Positions 44,830 to 53,802 of a stretch of 64,000 bases of DNA are shown here, one piece after another; the stretch's first letter is position 1; each line of letters begins with the position of its first letter. The DNA is from Streptomyces xanthophaeus (GTDB lineage Bacteria; Actinomycetota; Actinomycetes; Streptomycetales; Streptomycetaceae): the NCBI RefSeq assembly GCF_030440515.1, contig NZ_CP076543.1, positions 2,914,001 through 2,978,000 on the forward strand, read 5' to 3'. Below the pieces are notes generated by a model. That model saw only the letters and a program-made list of their open reading frames with translations. It searched no databases and had not been told where the DNA came from. Made by a program: the position numbers and the translations under genes.

Positions 44830-46212
44830 ATGACCGAGACCCCCGCGCTCCCTGCCCTCTGGCCCGCTCCGCTCGCCGATGGGACCGTCCACGCCACCGT
44901 CACGGTGCCGGGGTCCAAATCGGTCACCAACCGGGCCCTCGTGCTCGCCGCGCTCGCCTCCGAGCCCGGCTGGGTGCGCCGCCCGCTGCGCTCGCGCGAC
45001 TCCCAGCTGATGTCCGACGCGCTGCGTGCCATGGGCGTGGGCATCGAGGAGACCGTCTCGTCCAGCTCGGCCCGTTCCACCAACGGCGCAGTGGGCGGCG
45101 AGGCCTGGCGGATCATCCCGGCGGCCCTGCACGGCCCGACGACCGTGGACGTCGGCAACGCGGGCACGGTCATGCGCTTCCTGCCGCCCGTCGCCACCCT
45201 CGCCGACGGCGACATCCGCTTCGACGGCGACCCGCGCTCCTACGAGCGCCCGCTGGGCCAGGTCATCAGCGCCCTGCGCACCCTCGGCGCCCGCATCGAC
45301 GACGACGGCCGGGGCGCGCTGCCCATGACCGTCCTGGGCGGCGGGGCCCTGGAGGGCGGCGCGGTCGAGATCGACGCCAGCAACTCCTCGCAGTTCGTCT
45401 CCGCGCTGCTGCTCTCCGCCCCGCGCTTCAACCAGGGCGTCGAGGTCCGGCACGTGGGCGGGAACCTGCCGTCGATGCCGCACATCCGGATGACCGTGGA
45501 GATGCTGCGCGCGGCGGGCGCCCAGGTCGACACCCCCGAGGCCGGCGGCGAGAAGGACGTCTGGCGGGTCTCGCCCGGCGCGCTGCTGGGCCGCGACATG
45601 GTCGTGGAGCCGGACCTCTCCAACGCACAGCCCTTCCTGGCCGCTGCCCTGATCACCGGCGGCACGGTCACCGTTCCGGACTGGCCGCACCGCACCACGC
45701 AGCCGGGCGACGCGCTGCGCCGGATCTTCACCGAGATGGGCGGCTCCTGCGAGCTGACCGACGCGGGCCTGGTCTTCACCGGCACCGGCAAGATCCACGG
45801 CATCGACGTGGACCTGAGCGAGGTCGGCGAGCTCACCCCGGGCATCGCGGCCGTGGCCGCGCTGGCCGACTCCGAGTCGGTGCTGCGCGGTGTCGCGCAC
45901 CTGCGGCTGCACGAGACGGACCGGCTGGCCGCGCTGACCAAGGAGATCAACGCGCTCGGCGGCGATGTCACCGAGACCGCCGACGGCCTGCGCATCCGGC
46001 CGCGCCGGATGCACGGCGGCGTGTTCCACACGTACGACGACCACCGGATGGCCACCGCGGGCGCGGTGATCGGCCTGGCGGTGGAGGGCGTACAGATCGA
46101 GAACGTGGCGACGACCGCGAAGACCCTGCCGGACTTCCCGAAGATGTGGACCGACATGCTCGCCGGGGACGCCGGTGACTCCGGGGCACCCGGAGCGGGT
46201 GCGGGAGCGTAG
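44830..46212 (+). CDS. aroA: 3-phosphoshikimate 1-carboxyvinyltransferase (EPSP synthase)
   Basis: Sixth step of the shikimate pathway, joining PEP and shikimate-3-phosphate. Marks over 460 residues: [18 protein letters not shown] (substrate loop), [13 protein letters not shown] (phosphate loop) and [22 protein letters not shown] (HETDR). The ATG at 44830 precedes the first strand; a GTG at 44821 adds three residues. The stop is 8 bp before rsgA, which is probably in the same operon. Confidence 0.95.
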   Translation: MTETPALPALWPAPLADGTVHATVTVPGSKSVTNRALVLAALASEPGWVRRPLRSRDSQLMSDALRAMGVGIEETVSSSSARSTNGAVGGEAWRIIPAALHGPTTVDVGNAGTVMRFLPPVATLADGDIRFDGDPRSYERPLGQVISALRTLGARIDDDGRGALPMTVLGGGALEGGAVEIDASNSSQFVSALLLSAPRFNQGVEVRHVGGNLPSMPHIRMTVEMLRAAGAQVDTPEAGGEKDVWRVSPGALLGRDMVVEPDLSNAQPFLAAALITGGTVTVPDWPHRTTQPGDALRRIFTEMGGSCELTDAGLVFTGTGKIHGIDVDLSEVGELTPGIAAVAALADSESVLRGVAHLRLHETDRLAALTKEINALGGDVTETADGLRIRPRRMHGGVFHTYDDHRMATAGAVIGLAVEGVQIENVATTAKTLPDFPKMWTDMLAGDAGDSGAPGAGAGA

Positions 46213-46220
46213 GGCCCGTC

Positions 46221-47231
46221 ATGCGCAGGTACGGCAAGCACACCGACGAGGACGACATCCGCCAGCGCCCGAACCCCAAGGGCAACCGGCCGCGGACCAG
46301 CATCCGGCCCAAGCACGAGGACGCGGCCGAGGGCTTCGTCCTCACCGTGGACCGTGGCCGGCTGACCTGCCTGGTCGAGGGCCGTTCCGTGCACGCGATG
46401 AAGGCCCGCGAACTGGGCCGCAAGGCCGCGGTGGTCGGCGACCGCGTCTGGATCGTCGGTGACCTGTCCGGCAAGAAGGACACCCTGGCCCGCATCGTGC
46501 GGATCGAGGAGCGCAAGTCCGTCCTGCGGCGCACCGCCGACGACGACGACCCGTACGAGCGGGTGGTCGTCGCCAACGCCGACCAGCTGGCCATCGTCAC
46601 GGCCCTGGCCGATCCGGAGCCGCGGCCCCGGATGATCGACCGCTGTCTGGTGGCGGCGTACGACGCCGGGCTGGAGCCGCTGCTGGTGCTCACCAAGTCC
46701 GACCTGACCTCCGCGGACAAGATCCTGGAGATCTACTCGACCTTCGGCCTGAAGTACGTGGTGACCAACCGCGAGGAGCTCGCGGCGGGCGACGCGGCCG
46801 ACCGGGTGCGCGAGCACCTCAACGGCCGGATCACCGCCTTCGTCGGCCACTCGGGCGTCGGCAAGACCACCCTGGTGAACTCGCTGGTCGCCGAGGGCCG
46901 CCAGCGTGCCACCGGAGTGGTCAACGCGGTGACCGGCCGCGGCCGGCACACCACCACCTCCGCGCTCGCGCTGCCGCTGCCGGGCGCCGACGGCTGGGTC
47001 ATCGACACCCCGGGCGTCCGCTCCTTCGGGCTGCACCACGTGGACCCGTCCCGGGTGATCCTGGCCTTCCCCGAGCTGGTTCCGGGCACCGAGGAGTGCC
47101 CGCGCGCATGCAGCCACGACGAGCCGGACTGCGCGCTCGACAAGTGGGTGGAGGACGGGCACGCGGACCCCGCCCGGCTGTATTCGCTGCGCCGGCTGCT
47201 GGAGACGCGCGAGCGGCGCGAGGGCGACTGA
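46221..47231 (+). CDS. rsgA: Ribosome small-subunit assembly GTPase RsgA
   Basis: Circularly permuted GTPase of 336 residues that checks 30S maturation. An OB fold lies in residues 35-100; the G motifs come in permuted order: LTKSDL (G4, about 153), GHSGVGKTTLVNSL (G1, about 212-225), DTPGVRSFGL (G3, about 257). The C-terminal zinc knuckle is CPRACSHDEPDCAL. Right after aroA, 8 bp away. Confidence 0.95.
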   Translation: MRRYGKHTDEDDIRQRPNPKGNRPRTSIRPKHEDAAEGFVLTVDRGRLTCLVEGRSVHAMKARELGRKAAVVGDRVWIVGDLSGKKDTLARIVRIEERKSVLRRTADDDDPYERVVVANADQLAIVTALADPEPRPRMIDRCLVAAYDAGLEPLLVLTKSDLTSADKILEIYSTFGLKYVVTNREELAAGDAADRVREHLNGRITAFVGHSGVGKTTLVNSLVAEGRQRATGVVNAVTGRGRHTTTSALALPLPGADGWVIDTPGVRSFGLHHVDPSRVILAFPELVPGTEECPRACSHDEPDCALDKWVEDGHADPARLYSLRRLLETRERREGD

Positions 47232-47297
47232 CCGTCCGGCGGTGGTTCGGCCGCGTTTGTCGGAGGCCCTGTCTGGATAAATGCATAATCGCACCAA

Positions 47298-47312
47298 GTG
47301 ACGCGATGTCAC
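47298..47312. promoter_or_regulatory. Dyad upstream of SMR transporter gene
   Basis: GTGAC, 5 nt, GTCAC (47298-47312), 22 bp before the start of the transporter gene. Possible repressor site, perhaps of the TetR encoded downstream. Preceded by an AT-rich stretch (TAAATGCATAAT, 47278-47289) that could hold the -10 region. Confidence 0.4.
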
Positions 47313-47334
47313 CTGACGCGGGGAGGCATTCGAC

Positions 47335-47658
47335 ATGGCGTGGCTGCTGGTCGTGGTCGCGGGACTCCTGGAGACCGGTTTCGCGGTCTGCCTCAAGCTC
47401 TCCCACGGATTCACCCGGCTGGGGCCGACCGTCGCCTTCGCCTGCTTCGCGCTCGGCAGTTTCGGTCTGCTGACCCTTGCGCTCAAGAAGCTGGACGTGG
47501 GGCCGGCGTACGCGGTGTGGACGGGCATCGGCGCGGCCGGGACGGCGATCTACGGCATGGTCTTCCTCGGCGACCTGGTCTCCACCCTCAAACTCGTCTC
47601 GATCTCGCTGGTCATCCTCGGCGTCATCGGGCTCCAGTTGTCCGGGTCGGCGCACTGA
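47335..47658 (+). CDS. SMR-family multidrug efflux protein
   Basis: A 107-residue four-helix exporter. The key Glu of the drug/proton site lies in the first helix (AGLLETGFAVCLKLSHGFTR), followed by FACFALGSFGLLTLALKKLDVGPAYAVWTGIGAAGTAIYGMVFLGD. The GPAYAVWTGIG pattern is the family signature. The His in KLSHGF suggests the SugE/Gdx subgroup (guanidinium export), which is not certain. Its last 35 bases overlap tail to tail with the TetR gene on the other strand. Confidence 0.92.
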   Translation: MAWLLVVVAGLLETGFAVCLKLSHGFTRLGPTVAFACFALGSFGLLTLALKKLDVGPAYAVWTGIGAAGTAIYGMVFLGDLVSTLKLVSISLVILGVIGLQLSGSAH

Positions 47659-48166
47659 GCAGCCTGCGCAGCTCGCCCGGCCCCGGCTCCTCCCCCGGGG
47701 CGATCACGTAGGAGAGGGCGAGGCGTACGGCGAGTTCGCAGCGCTGCGGGCCCTCCCCCGGCGTCAGCGCGGCGGCCGCCCGGTCCCGGACGGCCCGGGC
47801 CAGCTCGCCGGGCCCGGGCGCCCGGCCGCCCGCCGCGGGCAGGCCCGCGTCCCAGGCGCCGGTCAGCAGGGCCCGTACCAGGGGCTGGGCGCGGGCCGCC
47901 CGTACGGTCCACTCCGCGACGGCGGCGAGCCGCTCGGCGGCCTGGGCCGGGGCGGACAGGGCCCGGTCGACCCCGTCGAGGTAGCGGTCGGCCTCGCGGC
48001 GGACCAGCGCGCGGCCCAGGCCCGCCTTGCCGCCGAACTCGTTGTAGAGGGTCTGCCGGGACACCCCGGCGGCCGCGGCCACGTCGACCATCCGCACGTC
48101 CGGCCAGGGGCGCGCCGAGAGCGCCGCTCCCGCCGCCTCCAGCAAGGACTCCCGGGCTGCCGGCAT
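47624..48166 (-). CDS. TetR-family regulator
   Basis: A 180-residue repressor. HTH: ESLLEAAGAALSARPWPDVRMVDVAAAAGVSRQTLYNEFGGKAGLGRALVRREADRYLDGVDRAL. The C-terminal domain resembles TetR_C proteins of actinobacteria. ATG 48166 (MPAARESLL) chosen; in-frame codons upstream lack homology. Its 3' end overlaps the SMR gene by 35 bp, a hint that it may regulate that transporter. Confidence 0.86.
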   Translation of the reverse strand: MPAARESLLEAAGAALSARPWPDVRMVDVAAAAGVSRQTLYNEFGGKAGLGRALVRREADRYLDGVDRALSAPAQAAERLAAVAEWTVRAARAQPLVRALLTGAWDAGLPAAGGRAPGPGELARAVRDRAAAALTPGEGPQRCELAVRLALSYVIAPGEEPGPGELRRLLSAPTRTTGAR

Positions 48167-48291
48167 CCGCGCCTCCCCGTTCGGCTCTCTCCGGCCAGAG
48201 TTGACGGGCCGCCAGATCCTGTCAAGGGCGCATCGGGGCCGCACTGTGGACGGCGTTGGCCGGGCTCCGGGAGTCTCGATACTGTTCGGGC

Positions 48292-49095
48292 ATGCCCGAG
48301 TATGACGATGACCTGCGCCTTGCCCTCGAACTCGCCGACGCGGCGGACGCCGCCACGATGGAGCGCTTCCGCGCCCTCGACCTGCAGGTCGAGACGAAGC
48401 CGGACATGACCCCGGTGAGCGAGGCGGACAAGGCGGCCGAGGAGATCATCCGGGCCGGTATCGCGGCCGCGCGGCCGGACGACGCCATCCTGGGCGAGGA
48501 GTACGGGCTCAAGGGCAGCGGTCCGCGCCGCTGGGTGGTGGACCCGATCGACGGCACGAAGAACTACGTGCGCGGGGTCCCCGTCTGGGCGACCCTGATC
48601 TCCCTGATGGCCGAGGACACCGACGGCGAGTTCCGCCCGGTGGTCGGTGTGGTGTCCGCGCCGGCGCTGGGCCGCCGCTGGTGGGCGACCAGGGGCGGGG
48701 GCGCGTACGCGGGCGGCGCGCTCGGCGAGACCGGCGCCATCGGCGTGTCCAAGGTGGGCGGGCTGGCCGACGCCTCGTTCGCGTACTCCTCGCTGAGCGG
48801 CTGGGAGGAGCAGGGACGGCTGGCAGGGTTCCTGGACCTGACCCGGGCGTGCTGGCGGACCCGCGGCTACGGGGACTTCTGGCCGTACATGATGGTCGCG
48901 GAGGGCTCGCTGGACCTGTGTGCCGAGCCCGAACTCAACCTCTGGGACATGGCGGCCATCGCGGTCGTGGTCCAGGAGGCGGGCGGCCGCTTCACCAGCC
49001 TGGACGGCGTGGACGGGGTGCACGGCGGGAACGCGGCGGCCTCGAACGGACTGCTCCACGAGGAGATGCTGGACCTGCTCCGCCCGCGCTCCTGA
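48292..49095 (+). CDS. hisN: Histidinol-phosphatase, inositol monophosphatase fold
   Basis: Removes phosphate from histidinol phosphate in histidine synthesis; 267 residues. Metal and catalytic motifs of the IMPase superfamily: ILGEEYGLKGSG (EE), WVVDPIDGTKNYVRGVPVWATLI (DPIDGT) and LNLWDMAAIAVVVQEAGGRFTSLDG (WDxAA). The ATG at 48292 is used; an ATG at 48256 adds 12 residues. The DPIDGTKNYVRG pattern is typical of actinobacterial HisN rather than SuhB. Confidence 0.93.
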   Translation: MPEYDDDLRLALELADAADAATMERFRALDLQVETKPDMTPVSEADKAAEEIIRAGIAAARPDDAILGEEYGLKGSGPRRWVVDPIDGTKNYVRGVPVWATLISLMAEDTDGEFRPVVGVVSAPALGRRWWATRGGGAYAGGALGETGAIGVSKVGGLADASFAYSSLSGWEEQGRLAGFLDLTRACWRTRGYGDFWPYMMVAEGSLDLCAEPELNLWDMAAIAVVVQEAGGRFTSLDGVDGVHGGNAAASNGLLHEEMLDLLRPRS

Positions 49096-49265
49096 GCCCT
49101 CCGAGCGCTGTCCGCGCTCCGTTGCGCGCCTTCTTGTCGGCCCTGCGGGTCCATGGGAATCTGATACTCCCCACGCTTGTGCGCTTGTGAACCGTTTCTC
49201 TAGAGGCGGTTCCCCGGACGCACCCACCCAGGCGGGGGGACTCACCCCAGGAGGTGGCTCTCTTC

Positions 49266-49658
49266 ATGCTCGTCCGTGACGCCATGAGCACCGTGATCCT
49301 CACCCTCGGACCCGCACACACCCTCCGGCAGGCGGCCTGCCTGATGTCCGGCCGGCGCGTCGGCGCGGCCGTCGTCCTCGACCCCGACCACAGCGGAATC
49401 GGCATCCTGACCGAGCGCGACATCCTCAACTCGATCGGCGCGGGCCACGACCCGGACCGGGAGTCCGTGGGCGCGCACACCACCAACAACGTCGTGTTCT
49501 GCACCCCGGAAGCCACGGTGCAGGAGGCCGCCGAGGCGATGGCCCACGGCGGCTTCCGGCACCTGATCGTGCTGGAGCACGGCGGACCCGTCGGCATCGT
49601 GTCCGTACGCGACGTCATCCGCTGCTGGGTCCCGGCGCGGCGCACGGTCCCCGCGTGA
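49266..49658 (+). CDS. CBS-domain pair protein
   Basis: A 130-residue protein made of two CBS domains: MLVRDAMSTVILTLGPAHTLRQAACLMSGRRVGAAVVLDPDHSGIGILTERDILNSIGAG and VGAHTTNNVVFCTPEATVQEAAEAMAHGGFRHLIVLEHGGPVGIVSVRDVIRCW. CBS pairs bind adenosine nucleotides; here there is no attached enzyme. Start ATG 49266 with AGGAGG upstream; GTG 49254 adds four residues. Followed by a hairpin shared with the catalase gene. Confidence 0.87.
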   Translation: MLVRDAMSTVILTLGPAHTLRQAACLMSGRRVGAAVVLDPDHSGIGILTERDILNSIGAGHDPDRESVGAHTTNNVVFCTPEATVQEAAEAMAHGGFRHLIVLEHGGPVGIVSVRDVIRCWVPARRTVPA

Positions 49659-49661
49659 AAC

Positions 49662-49705
49662 GACGCCGGGCCGCAGTCCTCCGAGGAGGGCTGCGGCCCG
49701 GCGTC
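49662..49705. terminator. Bidirectional terminator between CBS gene and catalase
   Basis: GACGCCGGGCCGCAG (49662-49676) pairs with CTGCGGCCCGGCGTC (49691-49705), with an inner TCCTC/GAGGA stem. Between convergent genes. Confidence 0.75.
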
Positions 49706-49727
49706 CTGCTACGGCAAGCGCTCCGTG

Positions 49728-51197
49728 TCAGCCGCGGAGGGCCTGGACCGCGGCTTCGAGCCGCTTGCCGAAGTCACCGTCCGCCTGGCGGAAGTTGTTG
49801 ATCGCGCGCTCGACGATGTCGTCGCGGGAGACCTTGGCGATGAAGCCGGACAGGTTCTCGATCAGACGCGACTTCTCGTCCTCCGAGTACAGGCGGTAGA
49901 GGTTGCCCGCCTGGACGAAGTCGTTGTCCTCGCTGTGGACGGCGGCGGCGTGGTTGCCCGTGCCACCGGTCACGTCGATGGGCTGCCACAGCGGGCGGTC
50001 CGTCTGGTGCGGGCCGCCGAAGCTGTTCGGCTCGTAGTTCTTCGCGCCCTTGTGACGGCCGTCGTACAGGTAGCCGTCGCGGGAGTTGGTGCGCGCCTCG
50101 GTGGCGTGCGGGCGGTTCACCGGCAGGTGGTCGGCGTTGATGCCGACGCGGTAGCGGTGGGCGTCGCCGTAGCCGAAGAGGCGGCCCTGGAGCATCTTGT
50201 CCGGGGACGGACCGATGCCGGGGACGAAGTGCGCCGGGCTGAAGATGCTCTGCTCGACCTCGGCGAAGACGTTCTCCGGGTTGCGGTTGAGCTCCAGCTT
50301 GCCGATCTCGATCGGCGGGTAGTCCTCGTGCGGCCACACCTTGGTGAGGTCGAACGGGTTGAAGCGGTACTGGGCGGCCTCGGCCGCGGGCATGATCTGG
50401 ACCTGCACGGTCCAGGTCGGGAAGTCACCGCGCTCGATCGACTCGCGCAGGTCGCGCTGGTGCGAGTCGGGGTCCTCACCGGCGAGCCGGTTGGCCTCGG
50501 CCTGGGTGAGGTTCTTGATGCCCTGGTCGGTCTTGAAGTGGTACTTGACCCAGAAGACCTCGCCGGCCTCGTTGTTCCACTGGAACGTGTGCGAGCCGTA
50601 GCCGTTCATGTGGCGGTAGGACGCCGGAATGCCGCGGTCACCGAACAGCCAGGTCACCTGGTGGGTCGACTCGGGCGACAGACCCCAGAAGTCCCAGACG
50701 TTGTCCGCCTCCTGCGAGCCCGTGTACGGGTCGCGCTTCTGGGTGTGGATGAAGTCGGGGAACTTGATGGCGTCCTTGATGAAGAACACCGGGGTGTTGT
50801 TGCCGACGAGGTCGTAGTTGCCCTCTTCGGTGTAGAACTTCAGCGCCCAGCCGCGGGGGTCGCGGACCGCGTCGGCGCTGCCGAGGTTGCCGGCGACGGT
50901 GGAGAAGCGCAGGAAGGTCTCGGTCTCCTTGCCGACCTCGGACAGGAACTTGGCCCGGGTCCACTGCGAGACGTCGCGGGTCAGCGTGAAGGTGCCGTAC
51001 GCACCGGCGCCGCGGGCGTGCACCACGCGCTCCGGGATGCGCTCGCGGTTGAAGTGCGCGAGCTTCTCGAGCAGCAGCTGGTCCTGGACCAGGACGGGGC
51101 CGCCGAGGCCGGCGGTCTCGCTGTTCTGGTTGTCGGCGACCGGCGCTCCGGCCTCCGTGGTGAGCGGTCCCTGCGTCACGTGCGCCTCCTGCGTCAT
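49728..51197 (-). CDS. katA: Monofunctional haem catalase
   Basis: Catalase of 489 residues (clade 3 size). Distal His in [13 protein letters not shown], Asn in [36 protein letters not shown]-region, and proximal haem Tyr in [14 protein letters not shown]. The N-terminus is polar. Divergent from the Fur-type regulator catR; in S. coelicolor the matching gene is catA (katA), repressed by CatR and induced by peroxide. Confidence 0.96.
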   Translation of the reverse strand: MTQEAHVTQGPLTTEAGAPVADNQNSETAGLGGPVLVQDQLLLEKLAHFNRERIPERVVHARGAGAYGTFTLTRDVSQWTRAKFLSEVGKETETFLRFSTVAGNLGSADAVRDPRGWALKFYTEEGNYDLVGNNTPVFFIKDAIKFPDFIHTQKRDPYTGSQEADNVWDFWGLSPESTHQVTWLFGDRGIPASYRHMNGYGSHTFQWNNEAGEVFWVKYHFKTDQGIKNLTQAEANRLAGEDPDSHQRDLRESIERGDFPTWTVQVQIMPAAEAAQYRFNPFDLTKVWPHEDYPPIEIGKLELNRNPENVFAEVEQSIFSPAHFVPGIGPSPDKMLQGRLFGYGDAHRYRVGINADHLPVNRPHATEARTNSRDGYLYDGRHKGAKNYEPNSFGGPHQTDRPLWQPIDVTGGTGNHAAAVHSEDNDFVQAGNLYRLYSEDEKSRLIENLSGFIAKVSRDDIVERAINNFRQADGDFGKRLEAAVQALRG

Positions 51198-51243
51198 CCC
51201 TGCATGTCCTGTCCTTGGCGTTTGCCGTAACCGATCCTACGAT

Positions 51244-51277
51244 GGACTTTGTCTAAGTCAAGTAAGCATCCAAGTCC
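51244..51277. promoter_or_regulatory. Candidate CatR operator
   Basis: GGACTT (51244-51249) and AAGTC (51255-51259) form a dyad with a 5-nt centre; a further AAGTCC half site lies at 51272-51277. The stretch is AT-richer than the rest and lies between divergent catalase and catR starts, as a PerR-like box would. Confidence 0.55.
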
Positions 51278-51321
51278 GCACCGGTTCGGGAGTTACACCG
51301 AATCCCCTCACTGTTAGGCTG

Positions 51322-51744
51322 ATGTCTATGAGTGACCTGCTGGATCGACTTCGCGGACGCGGCTGGCGCATGACGGCGCAGCGGCGTGTCGTGGCCGAGG
51401 TGCTCGACGGTGACCACGTGCACCTGACGGCCGACGAGGTGCACGCGCTCGCGGTGGCCAAGCTGCCCGAGATCTCCCGTGCGACCGTCTACAACACCCT
51501 GGGCGAACTCGTCACCCTCGGCGAGGTGCTGGAGGTCTCCACGGACCGCCGCGCCAAGCGGTACGACCCGAACGCGCACCGGCCCCACCAGCACCTGGTC
51601 TGCGCGCAGTGCGGCGCGATCCGCGACGTGCACCCGGCGGGCAACCCGCTGGCCGACCTGCCGGACGCGGAACGCTTCGGCTTCGTCGTGTCGGCGGTCG
51701 AGGTGACGTACCGCGGCGTCTGCCCGAACTGCGCGGCCGCCTGA
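51322..51744 (+). CDS. catR: CatR, Fur-family peroxide-responsive repressor
   Basis: A 140-residue Fur/PerR-type repressor. DNA-binding part: GWRMTAQRRVVAEVLDGDHVHLTADEVHALAVAKLPEISRATVYNTLGELVTLGEVLEV. Metal ligands: HRPHQHLVCAQCG and VCPNC, two Cys pairs for structural zinc. In S. coelicolor CatR senses peroxide by Cys oxidation and represses catalase. ATGs at 51322 and 51328 are both possible. Confidence 0.94.
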   Translation: MSMSDLLDRLRGRGWRMTAQRRVVAEVLDGDHVHLTADEVHALAVAKLPEISRATVYNTLGELVTLGEVLEVSTDRRAKRYDPNAHRPHQHLVCAQCGAIRDVHPAGNPLADLPDAERFGFVVSAVEVTYRGVCPNCAAA

Positions 51745-51750
51745 GCACAC

Positions 51751-51798
51751 GAACGCGCAAGGGCCCGACCCCTCAGGGGGCCGGGCCCTTGCGCGTTC
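51751..51798 (+). terminator. Terminator after catR
   Basis: GAACGCGCAAGGGCCCG (51751-51767) pairs exactly with CGGGCCCTTGCGCGTTC (51782-51798), with an inner CCCCT/GGGGG stem. It starts 7 bp after the catR stop. Confidence 0.85.
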
Positions 51799-51831
51799 AC
51801 CTTCTTGCAGGCGGAAATCGATCGGGAACGA

Positions 51832-51866
51832 CTCAGGGCCCGGATCCATTGGATCCGGGCCCTGAG
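51832..51866 (-). terminator. Terminator of initiator tRNA copy 1
   Basis: CTCAGGGCCCGGATCC (51832-51847), loop ATT, and its complement (51851-51866) lie immediately 3' of the minus-strand tRNA. The loop stem core GGCCCGGATCC is shared with the second copy at 55828. Confidence 0.8.
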
Positions 51867-51952
51867 TCTTCAGTAGCGGGGACAGGATTTGAACCTGCGA
51901 CCTCTGGGTTATGAGCCCAGCGAGCTACCGAGCTGCTCCACCCCGCGTCGGT
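51867..51952. repeat. 86-bp perfect direct repeat, copy 1 (contains tRNA-fMet)
   Basis: Identical base for base to 55860-55945. It includes the whole tRNA gene with 7 bp beyond its 3' end and 5 bp beyond its 5' end. The two copies flank a 3.9-kb segment with three genes. Confidence 0.9.
51874..51947 (-). tRNA. Initiator tRNA-fMet (CAU), copy 1
   Basis: Minus-strand sequence starts CGCGGGGTGGAGCAG and ends CCCCGCTA. The first base C cannot pair with base 72 (T), and the anticodon stem has three G-C pairs (GGGCTCATAACCC), both marks of initiator tRNA. Anticodon CAU. The CCA end is not encoded. Length 74 nt. A terminator follows. Confidence 0.97.
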
Positions 51953-51994
51953 AAACCCAACGTTACGTGAAGGCCCACGGCAGATGCAAATCGG

Positions 51995-52636
51995 TTAACC
52001 GGCCAGCCCCCGGTGCAGGAGCGAGGTCAGCATCTCCACCACCTCGTCGTCGTCGAGCCCGGCCCCGCCGGTCATGGCGGCGTACCCCAGCATCGAGATC
52101 ATCGCCCCCATCGCCGCGGCGACCAGTTCGGGGTCTCCGGGCAGCTCATGGCCCTGTTCGCGCATGTACGCGAGGTGCTCGCGCAGGGGCGCGGTGTCCT
52201 CGACGAGGCGCCCCCAGACCCGCCCCGAGCCGGGCGGTTCGGCCATGGACTTCTGGAAGAGGGCGACGACGACGGGCAGATGGTCCCGGAAGGCGTCCCA
52301 GGTGACCGCCACATGCGTCCGCAGCTGCGCCCGGTCGGCGAGGTCGTGCTCGCGGGGGTGATCGTCGGCACCGACCGCCGCATCCACCTGGGCCCCCATG
52401 TCCGCGAGCAGCGCGTCCAGCAGCTCGTCCTTGCCCGCGAAGTGCTCGTAGAAGGACCCGGTGGACCGGCCGGCGGCCTTGGTGATGTCGGTGATCTTCG
52501 TCTGTACGTAGCCGCGCTCCAGGAAGAGCACCCGCGCCGCCTCCTTGAGTGCCGCCTCCGTGCCGGCCGCCCGCTCCTTGCGCACACCCACCGCGATCCC
52601 CGTTCCCACTTGACGCCGTCTTCTCGGCCTCATCAT
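51995..52636 (-). CDS. TetR-family repressor
   Basis: A 213-residue repressor, starting with an Arg-rich tail. [59 protein letters not shown]. Divergent from the FAD monooxygenase gene; a clear dyad lies between them. It probably represses the monooxygenase until a drug or aromatic ligand binds. In-frame GTG starts nearer the HTH are possible. Confidence 0.88.
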   Translation of the reverse strand: MMRPRRRRQVGTGIAVGVRKERAAGTEAALKEAARVLFLERGYVQTKITDITKAAGRSTGSFYEHFAGKDELLDALLADMGAQVDAAVGADDHPREHDLADRAQLRTHVAVTWDAFRDHLPVVVALFQKSMAEPPGSGRVWGRLVEDTAPLREHLAYMREQGHELPGDPELVAAAMGAMISMLGYAAMTGGAGLDDDEVVEMLTSLLHRGLAG

Positions 52637-52648
52637 ACTGAACCGAGT

Positions 52649-52672
52649 TTCACCGAATCGATATTCAGTGAA
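52649..52672. promoter_or_regulatory. TetR operator between TetR and monooxygenase genes
   Basis: TTCACCGAAT (52649-52658), 4 nt, ATTCAGTGAA (52663-52672), a 10-4-10 dyad with one mismatch. A further ATTCAG half site follows at 52678. Centred between the divergent starts. Confidence 0.7.
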
Positions 52673-52698
52673 TGTGCATTCAGCGAAAGGGGTCGGGC

Positions 52699-53775
52699 AT
52701 GCGTGTGTCAGTCATCGGGGGCGGAGTCGCCGGAGCGGCGAGCGCGATCGCCCTGCGCCGCGCGACCGGCGCGGAGGTCACGGTCCACGAGGCGTACGAG
52801 GATCCGGCCGGACAGGTGGGGTCGTACCTCAGCCTCGCCGTCAACGGGCTGCGGGGGCTGGACGAGCTGGGCTGCCTCGCCGAGGTCCAGGCCGCCGGGT
52901 TCCCGGTCGCCTGGCAGCGGATGTGGTCCTCCTCGGGCAAGCTCCTCGGGGAGGTGCCGCGCGGCCGGCTCTCCTCGGACAGCCTGCACAGCACGACGCT
53001 GCTGCGCGGGCGGCTGGTGGAGGTGCTGCGCACCGAGGCGGTCCGGGCCGGAGCCCGGATCGAGACGGGGCGGCGGGTGGGCCCGGCGGACCTGGACGCG
53101 GACCTGGTGGTGGCGGCCGACGGCATCTGGTCCGCCACCCGCTCGGCGCTGGACCCGGCGGCGCCGCAGGTGCGGTACGCGGGGCTCTACTGCGTGTCGG
53201 GGGTCTCCGAAGGCGTGCACCTCACCCCTGGCACCTACCACTTCGTCTTCGGCCGGCGGGGGGCGTTCCTGTGTGTCCCGGCGGCGGACGGAACGGTCTG
53301 GTGGTCGGCCCAGGTGCCGGCCCCGGAGCCCCCGGAGCCGGCGGAAGTCACCCAGGCCCTGCTGGCGGAGCTGTACGGCAAGGAGGAGCTGCCGCTGTCC
53401 CTGATCCGGGCGGCCACCCGCGTCGACCGGCCGATGCCGATGCACCGGCTGGCGGACGTGCCCGTCTGGCACGACGGGCGCACCGTCCTGATCGGCGACG
53501 CGGCCCACCCGGTCGGGGCCGGGCAGGGCGCGTCGATGGCGATCGAGGACGCGGTGGCCCTGGCCCGGTGCGTCGCGTCGGTTCCGGGCGTGGAGGCGGC
53601 CCTGGCCGAGTACACCCGGCTGCGCCGCCCTCGGGTGGCCCGGATGACCCGGGCCGCGGCGACGAACCGCGACGCGAAGACCCCGGGCACGGTGCGGCGC
53701 CGGGTCAACGACCTGCTGATGCCGATCGCCTTCCGGCACGTCTACGCCCGCTCCACCTCCTGGCTCTACCGCTAG
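52699..53775 (+). CDS. FAD-dependent monooxygenase (aromatic hydroxylase type)
   Basis: A 358-residue flavoprotein. FAD motif [19 protein letters not shown] at the N-terminus, DG motif in [17 protein letters not shown], and GD motif in [32 protein letters not shown]. These three define group A hydroxylases that act on phenols or modify antibiotics. Start ATG 52699 with AAAGGGG upstream; an ATG at 52672 overlaps the operator. Likely an inducible detoxification gene under the divergent TetR. Lies inside the tRNA-flanked segment. Confidence 0.9.
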   Translation: MRVSVIGGGVAGAASAIALRRATGAEVTVHEAYEDPAGQVGSYLSLAVNGLRGLDELGCLAEVQAAGFPVAWQRMWSSSGKLLGEVPRGRLSSDSLHSTTLLRGRLVEVLRTEAVRAGARIETGRRVGPADLDADLVVAADGIWSATRSALDPAAPQVRYAGLYCVSGVSEGVHLTPGTYHFVFGRRGAFLCVPAADGTVWWSAQVPAPEPPEPAEVTQALLAELYGKEELPLSLIRAATRVDRPMPMHRLADVPVWHDGRTVLIGDAAHPVGAGQGASMAIEDAVALARCVASVPGVEAALAEYTRLRRPRVARMTRAAATNRDAKTPGTVRRRVNDLLMPIAFRHVYARSTSWLYR

Positions 53776-53802
53776 GAGCCGGAGCGGGCGCCCCGCCGGG
53801 GC

